Shown here piece by piece: positions 34,264 to 49,009 of a DNA stretch of 64,000 nt; positions within the stretch are counted from its first letter, which is position 1, and every line of letters begins with the position of its first letter. The position numbers were made by a program, and so were the translations under genes. The stretch is from Smallanthus sonchifolius. Taxonomy: Eukaryota; Streptophyta; Magnoliopsida; Asterales; Asteraceae. The stretch covers positions 10,198,501 through 10,262,500 of the forward strand of contig CM042039.1 in assembly GCA_023525975.1 (NCBI GenBank). Reading direction: 5' to 3'. Below the pieces are notes generated by a model, which saw only the letters and a list, made by a program, of their open reading frames with translations, was not told where the DNA came from and did not search any database.

Positions 34264-36544
34264 ATTCATCTAGGTTAAAGGTAGTGCAAACCCCAAGTGT
34301 GGGGATGTTTAAGAGGGATAACTTGCATGGATATATGTGTCATATTACTTTCGGATCGGGTAGATTTAAACTGTGGTGGAAGGATAGGGGTGAAAACAAA
34401 AAGCGATATTTGGCGTTTGTTTGGATGTTGGTAGTATGGAGAACCGAAAGACCGCGGAGAATGAAGGCGGTACCGGTTAGGATCAAGGAGAAGCCTCCTG
34501 ATAAGCGTGCTTGAGTCTTGGGCAAGTGCCCGGGATGTAGAGTTTGTATGCTTACGTGGTCCGTGTCAGTGTCATTTTCTGTGTTTTTCGGTATTGTGTT
34601 TTGTGTGTGTCGTGTCTTATAGGGATTCACGCTTGATTTTGCACGGGAAACCGTTGGGAACGAAGTTCTAGGTATGTTTTATATTGGTTTCTATCATGGG
34701 AATGAGTTTTGTAAATTGTGGGTGAAAAAGATTTTTTAAGAGGCCAAAAATATTCTAAATATAAAACTGAAAAATTTTCTAAACTTTCTGTGAAAGAGGC
34801 ATCCTCGCGGTACGCGAAGAATGATCCCAAGTCTCTCGCGGTACGCGAGAGACAAAAGTCTCGGCTGGACTTGTTTTTCATCCTCTCGCGGTACGCGAGG
34901 GATGGGGCTTGCCCTTTCGCGGTACGCGGGGGACGCCTGGACTTACCTTGTTCCTTTGTTTCCCTTGGTTTCGCATTCCCATCGCCAACACAATCCACCA
35001 TCATTATCCATTATCATCACCTATCACTCCCATATTATTCACCATGTCCATCAGCCATCATCATCTCTCATCCATGATCATCACTCATTCACTGACCACG
35101 ACCATGGGAAACGGGAAACCAGTTCATAACCGATGATCCATTTGCCATGGCATTCATATCTATGTGTTTGCCACACATCGAGTACGTACCCTTGCATATC
35201 TATCCAGAGTCTCAGTTTGAGTCAGTGAGTCTTTTATTTGAGTCAGTTTAATGCTGCGGGTTTGTAGTGAGGTTTATTTTGCAGGTATTGTTTGTCTTGT
35301 CCGTACTCAATCTCCATTCAGGCAGGACGAATGCTTCTATTACTTTGTAAAGGCAACCCAACAGTGTGTGCAACCGCGACGGAAATGTTATACGGTGCAC
35401 ACAAGGAAGAACGAAGTTGCACATTTGTTTGCACATTACCAGCTAAGTCGATTCCTATTTTTATTTTTTGCATTTTTATTTTTCATTGTATCTTGCTTCA
35501 CATTGAGGACAATGTGTCTTTCAAGTGTGGGGATGTGATTGTTTAAGTCTAAGTTTGTGTCTTTTATAAAAATTCAAAACTACAAAAAGAAATTGAAAAA
35601 TTTGAAAAAAATGTCCTTTGAAAGTAAAAGTTTTTGCATAATAAATGGAAAATTATAGTACAACTGGATCTACTTGTTTGTTTAAATGATTTAAATCATA
35701 GAAAACGCGTCTAGTTAGTGATGTTTTGGTAGACTCAGCCGACTTGAATAGCTTAAATAGCAGTGTGTGTTACTTAGGATTAATCACGTAATAATTTCAT
35801 GATATCTTATGGGTACTCATCTTAAGGTGTCGGTAATACTGAAACTATCAACATAGGGTGATAGGTACCACGTTAAGTTAAAATTTATAGGTTTTTGAAA
35901 ACTATTTCATGGCACACCACTCTCTTTTTATGAGAATAAATCCGAGTTTCGGTGGCGCCCATTCCATAAATCCATATGTTCATAATTACGAGCTTAATTA
36001 ATTTGAAAACCGAGTCTTGCTTATGTGTTTCCCTCTAGGATGGTGACTTGGAGAATACACCCCTAAGTGAGATTTATGTGCTTAAATGCTTAGAACCTAG
36101 TCTATGTGTTAGCTTCCGAGATAGTGACTTGGTTGAGACGCCCTTAGACGAAAGTTCTTAGGCTTTAATTAATGCTCATTCATTCCATTCATTCAATAAT
36201 CCATTGATTTCTAAAAATCTGTAAATCTTAGTTAAACGTGGTGGGCAAATCTACATGGTTTAACTCGTGCCTAAACATGACCTTGAGACGGGATTAGGTA
36301 GAGCTGTAGCTTCTAAGTGTGAGTCACATAGATTGATTAATTGTTGTATAAAATGGAATTAGAACACATTACGAGGGCTAGATAGTTGGCGGTTGAGCTT
36401 AATCGGACAGAAATACCGATTGTTATTTTTTTTAACGCGTGAGTATGTTTAACTAATTTGTAATTTATTATTAAAATTAGATCTTAGTTATGATTCCATT
36501 GCAAACTTTTTCGAGGACGAAAAAATGTTAAGTGTGGGGATGTT
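34264..36544. repeat. Non-coding gypsy interior with hairpin array and PPT-like repeats
   Basis: No gene is seen. Four CTCGCGGTACGCGAG-type hairpins lie at 34803-34932. The motif AAGTGTGGGGATG, which directly precedes the 3' LTR (36530-36544, the polypurine tract), also appears near 34294 and 35515, which suggests that earlier elements or deletions were folded into this interior. Short open frames at 34718-35136 and 35251-35546 carry no family motif. Confidence 0.5.
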
Positions 36545-38078
36545 TGATGTAGTGCAAAGCACACATCTTTATTCCTTTGTTTTCATGTCGTTTTAACTAG
36601 TTTTGTATTCATTTTGAGTCATTTTTTTTACATATTGAGTCTTTGTGACGTTCTCAGGTGCTCGTGATGATTACAAGTGAAAACCCGAAGAAACCGAGCA
36701 CGAGAATGAAGCCCGAAGTTCAAAAGTCAAAAATAGGAAAAATATAGTCTTCACGGTACGCGAAGATCAGAAGTCCATCTCTCGCGGCACGCGAGAGAAA
36801 GGGAATTCGGACGTGACTAATTTGTCCCTCGCGGTACGCGTGGGGCTGGCCATGTTTTCTCGCGGTACGCGAGGGCCCCAAATTACGATAAAAAAACCCT
36901 AATTTTTAATTTAATAGAATTGTAATGCCATAATCAACGGAGAATCGATTTCCAGCCGTTTTAGACCAGAAAAAGGGCGATTTTGGAGTAGAGGAGGTCA
37001 ATTGAAGAGGAAAGTTGAAGACTTTGGATATCGGGTTCGTTTGTTTAAGCGTTTTCAATTCCAAGATTGAATCTTTATCTTTGTTTCTTGTGTTTGAACC
37101 AATGATGAATGTTTTGGTTTCGTTTGATGGATTTATAATTTTGTAAACAATTGTAGTTTGATGATTATGATGTATATGCATGCTTGAATCTGATTGTGTG
37201 ATTGATTTTCAATTCCTTGCGCTGATTTTGGTTGTCTGCCAGTTCGATTAGCGTATCTTTGTCATAGATTTTAAGGTTTGTGATTGTGGTGTTTTGCTAG
37301 ACGTAGTAGCCATAGGAATTCTTGTTGATTGCTGATTAGAGTTGAGTGTGTGTCCTAGTTCAATACCCGAAAGGTGAGAATTAGTCGGTTTGTCTTCGTA
37401 ATTAGGAATCCGAGTGTTAACAGTCTGAGAGGGCGTTAGTATAAGGTGTCTAGTGATTGTTGCCAGTCTGAATCATAGTTGTTATTCTAGCATTACCCCG
37501 TGCATTCCTTGAATGTATTGTGGGCGGTGAGACTGAGAGGTAATCCGTTCATTAGGGTACATGATCATAGTTGGAAATACATGAGAAATGATCTAACAAT
37601 CAGGTAATTTTAGTAGACTTTAGGTAGTCTAGTTGGTGACACACTGAGAGTGATTAGGGATCCACTAGGTTGTCTTTAGCAGTTATCCTTAGAACCCCAG
37701 ATCCATCATAGTTTCCAGAACCGGTAGAAGTTGTTCTTTGCAAGTAGGATTCCGACCTAGGTAGTGTTCTTCCCTTTCTTGATTTCACCTTACTTTTTGT
37801 CTTGATAGCTTGATTCGTACTTATTTTATTGCATTCGTTAGTGATAATAAGTAGTGTAGTAAACCCCCATCAATCAAATCTTTAGTCTGAGTCAGAGTCT
37901 AGTTTATTGTTACATAGTGTCTATAGGGTTCGATATTCCGGTTTACCATTAAGTTGTGATACACTCAATAGGTTCACTTGCCTGTTAGTGCGGTTTAGTT
38001 CATAGGTTTTCCATTTATTACTTAGGAGTATAGGTTAGGTTTTATAGTTAGTTTTTATAGACCGTCTGGACGACATCA
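36545..38078 (+). repeat. gypsy 3' LTR
   Basis: 1534 bp; shorter than the 5' copy because about 90 bp are missing after 37110. It contains four hairpin motifs (36749-36875). Confidence 0.9.
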
Positions 38079-38640
38079 CATGGCTTCTTCAAAATTCAAA
38101 CAACGTGAAGGTATAAAAAATTTGTTCATGGAATTCAGGGAGGTATCAAAGAGTTTTGTAGTTAACGATTGGATGGCTTGAGTTGATATCCATAGACTAT
38201 CTCTTTGTGCATGGTCGGTGAAGAGTTTTTCGAAGGTTGCAACTTTCTAGGGCGAGGTTTTGTTCTTTGATGAACATCTCGATGGTTGTCTATCCTCGTG
38301 AAGGGTATGTATCATACGAGTGAAAAGAATATTATCAGGGAGAATGTGTCGGTCAATATTGAGGAAAAGATGTATCAAGTGGGGGTTAATGAATTTGCGA
38401 GTTGGGTTCTATTGTTTAACAAGATTGAAGAGTATGAATTTAATGATGAAGAAAGTTCAAACAATAAGGATGAGGATTCAGTTGAAACTCAAAGCAATGA
38501 AGGTTCGTTCGGTCATGTGCAAGAAACTAGTAACGAATTGAATGAGGAGGTATTGAATTTAAAGAGTGATCGGGTTGATGCGGTTAATTTGGAGGATGTT
38601 ACACTAGATGCAAATGACAAGTTAAAGGTGGATTGATTTT
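38079..38640 (+). pseudogene. LINE ORF1-like protein, 3' part after the gypsy insertion
   Basis: Directly after the target duplication, the reading continues ASSKFKQREGIKNLFMEF, SFVVNDWMA, VDIHRLSLCAWS and GEVLFFDEHLDG, the conserved order of plant LINE ORF1 proteins with an RRM. A frame of 116 codons at 38286-38636 is its acidic tail (YEFNDEESSNNKDEDSVETQ). Frameshifts and stops are present. Confidence 0.5.
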
Positions 38641-38704
38641 TGCGAATTAAGATGGATTAACACAATAATATTGGGTTAACAAAGGATCTTTACCCTATAT
38701 ATAT

Positions 38705-40297
38705 AGGGTTAGGTTATGCTAAAAATAGTTTTAAAAATAAGAAGGGTAAGAAGGATTCTGGGGTTGACATGTGTCATTTTATTGTTTTTAAGGGAGGGCA
38801 TAATGGTCATTGTGTAATATACGAGGTCATTGTGTAATATAAGGTTTGATATTACACAATGACCATACCTGATATTACACAATGTGCAAATTACACAATG
38901 ACAAGACCTTACATTACACAATGACCTGACATATTTGAGCGAATTTCACAATAATGAGCAAATTACACAATGAGTTGGAAAACATAAAACACAATGATGA
39001 ATAGATATAACACAATGATGAAAAATATTTGACAAAATGAGCATATTACACAATGAACAAATTACACAATGACCAAACATTACATTACTCAATGACCTGA
39101 CATATTTGAGCAAATTACACAATGAACTGGAAAACGTAAAACACAATGATAAATACATATAACACAATGATGAAAAATATTTGACAAAATGATGAATACA
39201 TATAACACAATGATGAAAAACATTTGACACAATGACCAGACCTTACATTACACAATGACCAGACCTGATATTACACAAAAACCTGATTTTACATAATGAC
39301 TAGACCTGATATTACACAATGACCTGGCAAATTACACAATGAGCTGGAAAACGTAAAACACAATGATGAATACATATAACACAATAATGAAAAATATTTG
39401 ATAAAATGAGCAAATTACACAATGAGTTGGAAATCGTAAAACACAATGACGAATACATATAACACAATGATAAAAAATATTTGACAAAATGAGCATATTA
39501 CACAATAAGAAAATTACACAATAACCAGATCTGACATGACAGAATGACTTGACATATTTGAGCGAATTACACAATAATGAGCAAATTACGTATTGAGCTG
39601 GAAAACGTAAAACACAATGATGAATACATATAACACAATGATGAAAAATATTTGACAAAATGAGCATATTACACAATGAGCAAATTACACAATGACCAGA
39701 CCTTACATTACAAAATGACCTGACATATTTGAGTGAACTACACAATAATGAGCAAATTACACAATGAGCTAGAAAACGTAAAACACAATGATGAATACAT
39801 ATAACAAAATGATGAAAAATATATAACACAATGATGGAAAAACATTTGACACACTGACCAGACCTGACATTACATAATGACCAGACCTGCCATTACACAA
39901 TGACCAGACCTGATATTACACAATAACCAGACCTGATATTACACAATGAACTGATATTATACAATGACCTGACAAATTACACAATGAGTTGGAAAATGTA
40001 ATTTTTGTTTTGTTTTTGTATACAACGACATTATACTCGTTTTAAAGATAAAAAACGCTCGTTTTTATGGTGTAATTTTTAGTTTTTAAAATAATGTCGT
40101 ATGTAAAAGTTATGAACATTTAAAAAAGGGGGGACTTGATAAAAAGTCAACAAAAGTGCCCAAGACTAAAATATCATTCCAACAATTTTTTCTCCCTCAA
40201 TTTTATCTCAACCATTAAATCTTTTCTACAATTTGATCTAATGGCCCTAAATCATTCTCACCCTTCTTAGGATTATAACCCTTTTAACCTGAACCTT
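38705..40297. mobile_element. TA-flanked foldback element carrying a minisatellite
   Basis: TATATATA (38697-38704) runs into GGGTTAGGTTATGC; the right end in reverse complement reads AAAGGTTCAGGTTAAAAGGG before a (TA)n of about 24 bases (40298-40322). The arms pair further (AAGAAGGGTAAGAAGGATTC and AAGAAGGGTGAGAATGATTT). The 1.6-kb body is dominated by the tandem repeat at 38795-39985. No protein is encoded; the long minus-strand frames here are translations of the repeat. Confidence 0.7.
38795..39985. repeat. ACACAATGA minisatellite with higher-order units
   Basis: About 1.2 kb made of short units ending ACACAATGA (such as ATTACACAATGACC, GCAAATTACACAATGAGC, ATAACACAATGATG). These are grouped in larger units marked by CTGGAAAACGTAAAACACAA (near 38976, 39127, 39344, 39428, 39597, 39769), spaced about 85-220 bp apart, with about 170 bp the commonest. 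Confidence 0.85.
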
Positions 40298-40322
40298 TAT
40301 ATATATATATATATATATATAT

Positions 40323-40507
40323 GGACATGTTCAATTAAGAACCATCATTTTGGCGAGAACCAAAAGAACCATGTATTTCTACACAAATATACGGATGCAT
40401 ATATGCATTTGTGCATATATAAAGCAAGGATGCATGTATGCATTTGTGTAAGAATGTATGGTTCTTTTGGTTCTCACCAAAATGATGGTTCTCAATTGAG
40501 CATGTCC
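40323..40507. mobile_element. 185-bp foldback MITE between TA tracts
   Basis: The two halves are nearly perfect inverted repeats: GGACATGTTCAATTAAGAAC on the left and GGACATGCTCAATTGAGAAC in reverse complement on the right, pairing for about 50 bp with three mismatches. (TA)n tracts flank it on both sides (40298-40322 and 40509-40535). Confidence 0.85.
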
Positions 40508-40539
40508 CTATATATATATATATATATTTATATATACAT

Positions 40540-41158
40540 AGAGTGAAATTCATAAGAAAACTAACATTTAAGGAGAGAACTACTAATTAAAGACAAAAAA
40601 AAATCATAACTCAAAATATAAATCAAAAACTAAAAAACTACTTTAGAGACCTTGTTTCTCACATCGTCCTCGTTAAAAAAAAACGTAAAAATGCCCGGTT
40701 TAGTTTTTGGGTTTAGTTTAGCTTTTAAGGTTAGGTTATTGGGTTTAACTTTTAGGGTTAGGTTTTTGGGTTTAGCTTTTAGGGTTAGGTTTTTGGGTTT
40801 AGCTTTTAGGGTTAGTTTTTTAAGGGTAGGGGTGGGTGGGTTTAGGTTTTTGGGTGGGGGTGGGGTGGGTTTAGGTTTTTGGGTGGGGGTGGGTGGGGGA
40901 TTTAGGTTTTGGGGGTTGGGTGTGTGGTTTAGGTATTTTGGTGGTGGGGTGGGGGTTCAGGTTTTCGGGGTGGTACTACACATATGCAATATTACATTTT
41001 TTTTAATTTTGTTTTAACGAGGACGACGTTGAAAACAAGGTCTCCGAAGCAGTTTTTTAATTTTTTATTTATATTTAGAGTTATGATTTTTTTTTGCCTT
41101 TAATGAGGAGTTCTCTAATTCTCTCCATAAATGTTAGTTTTCCTATGAACTTCACCCT
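40540..41158. mobile_element. Foldback element with G-rich telomere-like core
   Basis: The arms of about 140 bp pair from AGAGTGAAATTCATAAGAAA (left) with AGGGTGAAGTTCATAGGAAA (right, reverse complement) through AAAAATCATAACTC and on to the AGACCTTGTTT block. The core (40690-40975) is strongly G-rich on the plus strand: GGGTTTAGCTTTTAGGGTTA repeats, then GGGTGGGGGTGGGGTGGG runs. TA tracts lie on both sides. No protein is encoded. Confidence 0.8.
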
Positions 41159-41167
41159 ATATATATA

Positions 41168-41737
41168 GGGTTGGGTTCATGAGAGAACTTATTTTAATAA
41201 GAGAACTAGAGAACTACTCTTTAAAGGCAAAAAAAAATCATAACTCAAAATATAAATAAAAAACTAAAAAAGTAGTTCAGAGACCTTGTTTCCCACGTCG
41301 TCCTCGTTCAAAAAATAAATCAAAAAATAGTCGGTTTAGATTTAGTGTTTAGTTTAGCTTTTATGTTAAGTTTTTTGAAGGGGCGGTGGGTGGGGGGTTT
41401 CGGTTTTTAGGGGGTGGGTGGGGTGGGGTGGGGGGTTTAGGTTTTTGGGGGTGTGTTAAGTTTTTGGGGTGATACTACACATGCAATATTGAAAATAAGA
41501 TGAAGAAAAAACGACAGGTTAATTCTTAGTTTTTATAACGTTATTTATATTCAAATGAAAGATAAAGAAAATTTTGATTTAATGGTGGAATTTAAAAAAA
41601 AAAAGAAGAATAATAACGTATGCAAAAGATATATTTTAAGTTTCAATTTTACTCTTTCTCTTTAAAATTCCACCCATTCTCTTTTTAGTGGTTCTCTAGT
41701 TCTTTCATTAAAATGAGTTCTCTCATGAACCTAACTC
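41168..41737. mobile_element. Second G-core foldback element
   Basis: The ends GGGTTGGGTTCATGAGAGAA and, in reverse complement, GAGTTAGGTTCATGAGAGAA pair for about 50 bp. Inside are the same AAAAATCATAACTCAAAATA and GAGACCTTGTTTCCCACG blocks as in 40540-41158 and a G-rich core at 41380-41470. It is separated from its neighbour only by TATATATA (41158-41167). Confidence 0.8.
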
Positions 41738-41746
41738 TCTCTCCTT

Positions 41747-41779
<33 letters not shown>

Positions 41780-43753
41780 GGGACGTATCAAATGAAAACC
41801 TTGTCTTATTGTGAAAGCCCATAAACTCGTTTCTAGCCGCACATTAATTATCTTTGTTTTGTGATTTATTTTCATATGAAAGGGCATTTAGGACTTTTTC
41901 TCTTCCACCCCTCTCTCTTTAAGTACTTTCTCTCTCTATCTAAAACCAGATCTATCTAAAACATGTCATTCAAAACACAAATTCAAAACATATTTCTGTA
42001 CTCTCTTTCTAAAACACATATTCGAGTATCCAAATTCTTTCAAATTTTTATAGGGTTTTTCCTCTTCGTGTTGGTTCAACATTTTATTTGTTCGAACCCT
42101 TGTCGAGCGAGCAGCGGTGTTCGGTGGTGGCGGTCTAATCGGCCAGAAAGAGAGGTGGTTTTGTTTCATGTTCCCACTCTTCAATTTATTTGTCTCTCTC
42201 TCATAACAAAAGTAAGATTAAAAGTGGTTTTTCTTGTTGTCTTTGCTATTGATTCTGGGTTTCATGTTCTCCACAACTGATGCATCAAGTAAGCAACTCT
42301 CACCTTGATTAGATAATCTTAATTAGATATGTTGAGCTTGTTTTTATTTTACATTATAGCTTACAAGTCTAACGGATAAGTCATAAGTATATCAAATTAA
42401 TGGATAGATTTATTTACCATTGTGTGAAGCATTGATTGTGGGCCTTGTGTTTATGTTGGCTTCAATTTTATACACATTTTGGTATTATAATATTTGTTTA
42501 AGATAGCATGTATCAAATTTTATTTTTGTGTTAAAACCAAAATTTTGATTTTGATTTCAAATTAAAATTTCTTGTTTCACAAATTGAAATTTTTAAAAGG
42601 AAATACATGTTCCAAATTTTAGTTTCTTGTTTCATGATTGCAATTTTGTATTTATCTTTCAAGAATTAGAATTAGTTTACTTTTGATTTAGTTTTTATTC
42701 CTATCATTCAAAAAACTTGTGTGAACAACTTGGATCTAAACATGTGTTTTTATGTTATTCATGTGTTTTCGTGAACAAGTTTTTAACAGGTCTTGATTGA
42801 ACAAATTTCTTTATTTTTTCCTAAACTAATCACACATTTTGTATAAGTTTTAAACGGGTCTAAAGCATAAAATAGGATTTTTATACATAATTGAAAAGCC
42901 CCAATTTTAATTTACACATGTTTAAACTGAATTTACACATGTATAAACTGGATTTACACAAGTGTAAAGAGTTGTTATTCATATGTTTTTATGTTGATTC
43001 TGAAAGCGATTTATAGATTTACACATGTGCATATTTGATTTACACATGTGTGTATTCTATTTACACAAGGTAAGTTACACATGTTTATGTTCGATTTACA
43101 CTAAAAAAACTTACTTTAATGTATCTTGATTCTTTTTTTTGAATTTAAGGTACAAGATTTACAAATACAAGGTAGTAGAATTTACAAATACAAGATACTA
43201 GGTAGCTTAATTTTACAATTGGTTTTGATTTTTTACACATATGTATTTTGATTTTACACATGTGTTTTGATTCTTTTTTATACACATATGTATTTTGATT
43301 TTACATGTGTGTGTTTTTTTACACAGGTGTAAACTAAATGTTCACATATGTATTAGAGTTTACCCATGTGTTTTTTTATTATAAACAATGTATTTATTTG
43401 TAAAGATATTTGTGTATTTTTATTTTATAAAAATATTTGTGTAATCAGATGTAATATTAATAGATTTGTGTATATATGTGTAAACTTATTTTACACAGTG
43501 GTTCTTTAAAAAACCATGTTCTTGTAATTTGACACAGAGAAAGAGGAAAGAGAGAGTGTGTGGTTTTTATTAAATTAAATAATATAAATTTACTTATTTA
43601 CCCCTGCAATAAATATTGACCACATGTTTTTTTAATTTAAATAAAAAAAGTCAGGTTCAATTACAACCACACATTATAATAATGAGTTTTGAATGTGTGG
43701 CTGTGGTAGAGTTTAAGAGTTTTCACAATAAGACAAAGTTTTCATTTGATACG

Positions 43754-43757
<4 letters not shown>
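41780..43757. mobile_element. 2-kb foldback element, GGGACGTATCAAATG family, copy 1
   Basis: The ends GGGACGTATCAAATGAAAAC and GAGACGTATCAAATGAAAAC (reverse complement) pair for over 60 bp. (TA)n lies on both sides. The interior has many TTTACACATGTGTAAA-like palindromes at 42900-43500. A stretch at about 42100-42290, less AT-rich than its surroundings, may be captured sequence. Copy 2 at 44067-46207 has the same ends with the body inverted. No transposase is seen. Confidence 0.8.

Positions 43758-43801
<44 letters not shown>
43758..43801. repeat. (TA)n microsatellite
   Basis: About 44 bases of uninterrupted TA between two foldback elements. Confidence 0.95.
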
Positions 43802-43804
<3 letters not shown>

Positions 43805-43987
43805 AAAAGAATCAAATGTAAACCAAGTTTAAATGTGTAAACTAAAAAACCAAATGTTGGCCACATATTTATTATAGTTAATAGGATGTTTGACTTTTGG
43901 AGAATGAATTATAATAAAATGAAAATAAACATGTGATCAGAATTTAGTTTTTTGTTTTACGAGTTAACAATTGATCCTTACCTTTTA
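43802..43987. mobile_element. 186-bp foldback MITE
   Basis: The left arm AGGAAAAGAATCAAATGTAA and the right arm in reverse complement AAGGTAAGGATCAATTGTTA pair imperfectly over about 70 bp, with matching CACATATTTATT and CACATGTTTATT further in. (TA)n is on both sides. Confidence 0.6.
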
Positions 43988-44066
43988 TATATATACACAT
44001 ACATATACACACACACAATACCTAATAAACAAGGAGGACATTTATCACATATATATATATATATAT
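43988..44066. repeat. Truncated Helitron-F-type 5' end plus (TA)n
   Basis: ACCTAATAAACAAGGAGGAC is followed by ATTTATCAC and then (TA)n. The same start is found at 47090-47120 in front of a complete copy, so this copy was cut off about 30 bases in. Confidence 0.55.
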
Positions 44067-47059
<2,993 letters not shown>

Positions 47060-47084
47060 TATATATACATACACACACACACAC

Positions 47085-47547
47085 ACACTACCTAATAAAC
47101 AAGGAGGACATTTGTCATATTTCTAGCCCTCTTCCTTCTCATTTTCCCGCCTTGTGATTCTATTAATAATCAACTCCACTATTTTAGAAAACAAAATTAA
47201 TTATTTGTTTCAATTTTTATCTACACATTTTTTAATTTAAAATTGTGTTTATCATTAATTAATTTATTTAATCATATGTTTATGAATTCTACAAACTGAA
47301 AATAAGCCAGCTAGGATTCAATTAAAAACGTATAATTATATATTTACATATTCACATTGTTCTATTTTGACGAATATATATGTTAATAGATTAAATAAAA
47401 AAAAACTAAAGTGAAATTGAAATTTATAGCCAACTAGGTTTATTCAACTCGTGTATTACACGAGTTTTAAAACACATAAACTTTTTATTGCTAAGTATAT
47501 AACATTACATTTATTCAACACGTGTAATACACATGATTCTAATCTAG
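47085..47547 (+). mobile_element. Non-autonomous Helitron F
   Basis: It ends AATACACATGATTCTAATCT plus AG at 47547 with the CTAG terminus and hairpin. The body in reverse complement matches Helitron D. The 5' start is uncertain because a CA repeat precedes it. Confidence 0.65.
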
Positions 47548-48193
47548 TATACACACACAAAACTAGATGGGTGCGCGCGTGAGGTAAAATGACCATTTTG
47601 TACTTCCAATGGGTATTATAATATATATATATATACACACACACACTAGAAGGGTGCCCGCGTGATGCGACAGAGCACACACACACCGATAATTACGTTA
47701 CATGTTATTTTTTAATTAAAAAAACTATAGCAATACCATAGTCAAATTATAGATAATAAAATGCTCGTTTTTATTGATTAATTTAAAAAAAATTATTAAC
47801 GTATGATAAAGTTATGTTCATTTAAAATCATAGGAGATTTAGCTTTATGAGTTGAAATGCATGCATTAAGAGTTGTAAAACTCTTAATTTTAAGATATTT
47901 GGTAAAAATACGATATTGTAATTCCAGTATGTACTATACAAAGGGATGAAGGTTAATGGTTAATTTGTTTTTTGACTAATTGATCATCTCCTTCTCTTTT
48001 TAAAATCAAGATCAGAAAGCTAAAATCAATCCACTTCATGACTTTGTTAAATCTGAATATGATAATTTTTGTATTCGTTTATGTCGATCAAGAGCTTTAC
48101 ACAAAGGGATGAAGGTTATACATACACACATATATTTTAAGATTAGCATTAAAATTAGGTTTTTTCTAGTCGTGTATATTATACTTAGACCGG
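47548..48193. other. AT-rich, Helitron 3' end fragments
   Basis: CTAGATGGGTGCGCGCGTGA (about 47562) and CTAGAAGGGTGCCCGCGTGA (about 47647) are two minus-strand Helitron 3' ends that lack bodies. No gene is seen. Confidence 0.4.
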
Positions 48194-48202
48194 TGAATAT
48201 TA

Positions 48203-48393
48203 GGGAAAATCATCAAAATAGACAAGTTGATAATCAAAATAACCAAAATAGACATTGATTTTCAAAACCGCCAGCTAAGACGACTAAATTCTAGCTGGCG
48301 TTTAAAAAAACCTTGCAAAATGGAAAAGTGTGGGCTCAACCGAAGACCGTTACACGTGTCTTGATATGATTGGTTGTTTTCATGATCTTTAGC

Positions 48394-48458
<65 letters not shown>

Positions 48459-48530
48459 CAGGAGATTTAAAAGTCAAACGTCTATTTTAGTGATTTTATG
48501 ATCTAACTTGTCCATTTTTATGATTTTCCT
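48203..48530. mobile_element. MULE-type MITE with 9-bp TSD and internal (TA)n
   Basis: The exact 9-bp duplication TGAATATTA flanks it (48194-48202, 48531-48539). Its ends are GGGAAAATCATCAAAATAGA and AGGAAAATCATAAAAATGGA (reverse complement). It holds a hairpin CGCCAGCTA...TAGCTGGCG (about 48270-48300) and a (TA)n of about 60 bases at 48397-48457. Confidence 0.8.
48397..48457. repeat. (TA)n microsatellite inside the MULE-type MITE
   Basis: About 30 TA units, unoccupied by any foldback element. Confidence 0.95.
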
Positions 48531-48539
48531 TGAATATTA

Positions 48540-49009
48540 ATGCATGCCATATTTAATGGTTGAATACATCGATTTCTTCTTAGGTGGTGTGAGAAGCGGT
48601 TATGGTAACAAGTATTCAGAAAAGATTTCTAGTGTGTGCCATTTTTGGTGGAGACGGTAGCTACATGGCGCCTTATAATCTTCATACTGATACTTTGTTG
48701 ATAGGTATTTTCTTGTGATCTATGTTTCTTTTATTATTAAGTAGAGGTGGAACTCATTAACTTACATATACGTAACTAATTAATTTACATATATGTAATT
48801 GATTTCTCCAACTATATTTTCATGTTTTATTTTCTTATTGATTCCTCTAATCAATATAGAAAGTAGTATAATGTTGGTGCTTGATTTTGTTAATGGTTAC
48901 ATATATGTAATTATTTGCATATATGTAAATGGTTGTGTATATAGTTATGTAAATGAGCTGGTTATGTGTAAATGATTATAAATTGTTATGTAATCTATGT
49001 ATTTACATA
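48540..49009. other. AT-rich stretch with TTACATATATGTAA palindromes
   Basis: Several TTACATATATGTAA-like palindromes lie at 48763-48800 and 48897-48990. No gene is seen. Confidence 0.4.

Larger units (their letters stand above)
31380..38078 (+). mobile_element. Ty3/gypsy (Athila-like) element lacking pol, TSD CATGG
   Basis: Long terminal repeats at 31380-33002 and 36545-38078 (TGATGTAGTGCAAAG to GACATCA) flank a 3.5-kb interior. The 5-bp duplication CATGG is exact at 31375-31379 and 38079-38083. The interior keeps only the end of gag and a protease, followed by non-coding sequence; reverse transcriptase, RNase H and integrase are absent. No usual tRNA-iMet primer site is seen after the 5' LTR. 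It splits a LINE ORF1 pseudogene. The LTRs differ by many substitutions and by a deletion of about 90 bp in the 3' LTR near 37110, so it is older than the copia element. Confidence 0.9.

Noticed and set aside
34718..35136. Three overlapping frames of 75-119 codons in the gypsy interior
   Set aside because: They overlap one another in different frames, match no family motif, and include the CGCGGTACGCG hairpin array.
38709..39829. Minus-strand frames of 70-165 codons rich in Cys, His and Ile
   Set aside because: They are translations of the ACACAATGA minisatellite; a tandem repeat without stops gives open frames by chance.
38795..39985. CRISPR-like array
   Set aside because: The repeats have no unique spacers of constant length, and the sequence is a plant nuclear chromosome.
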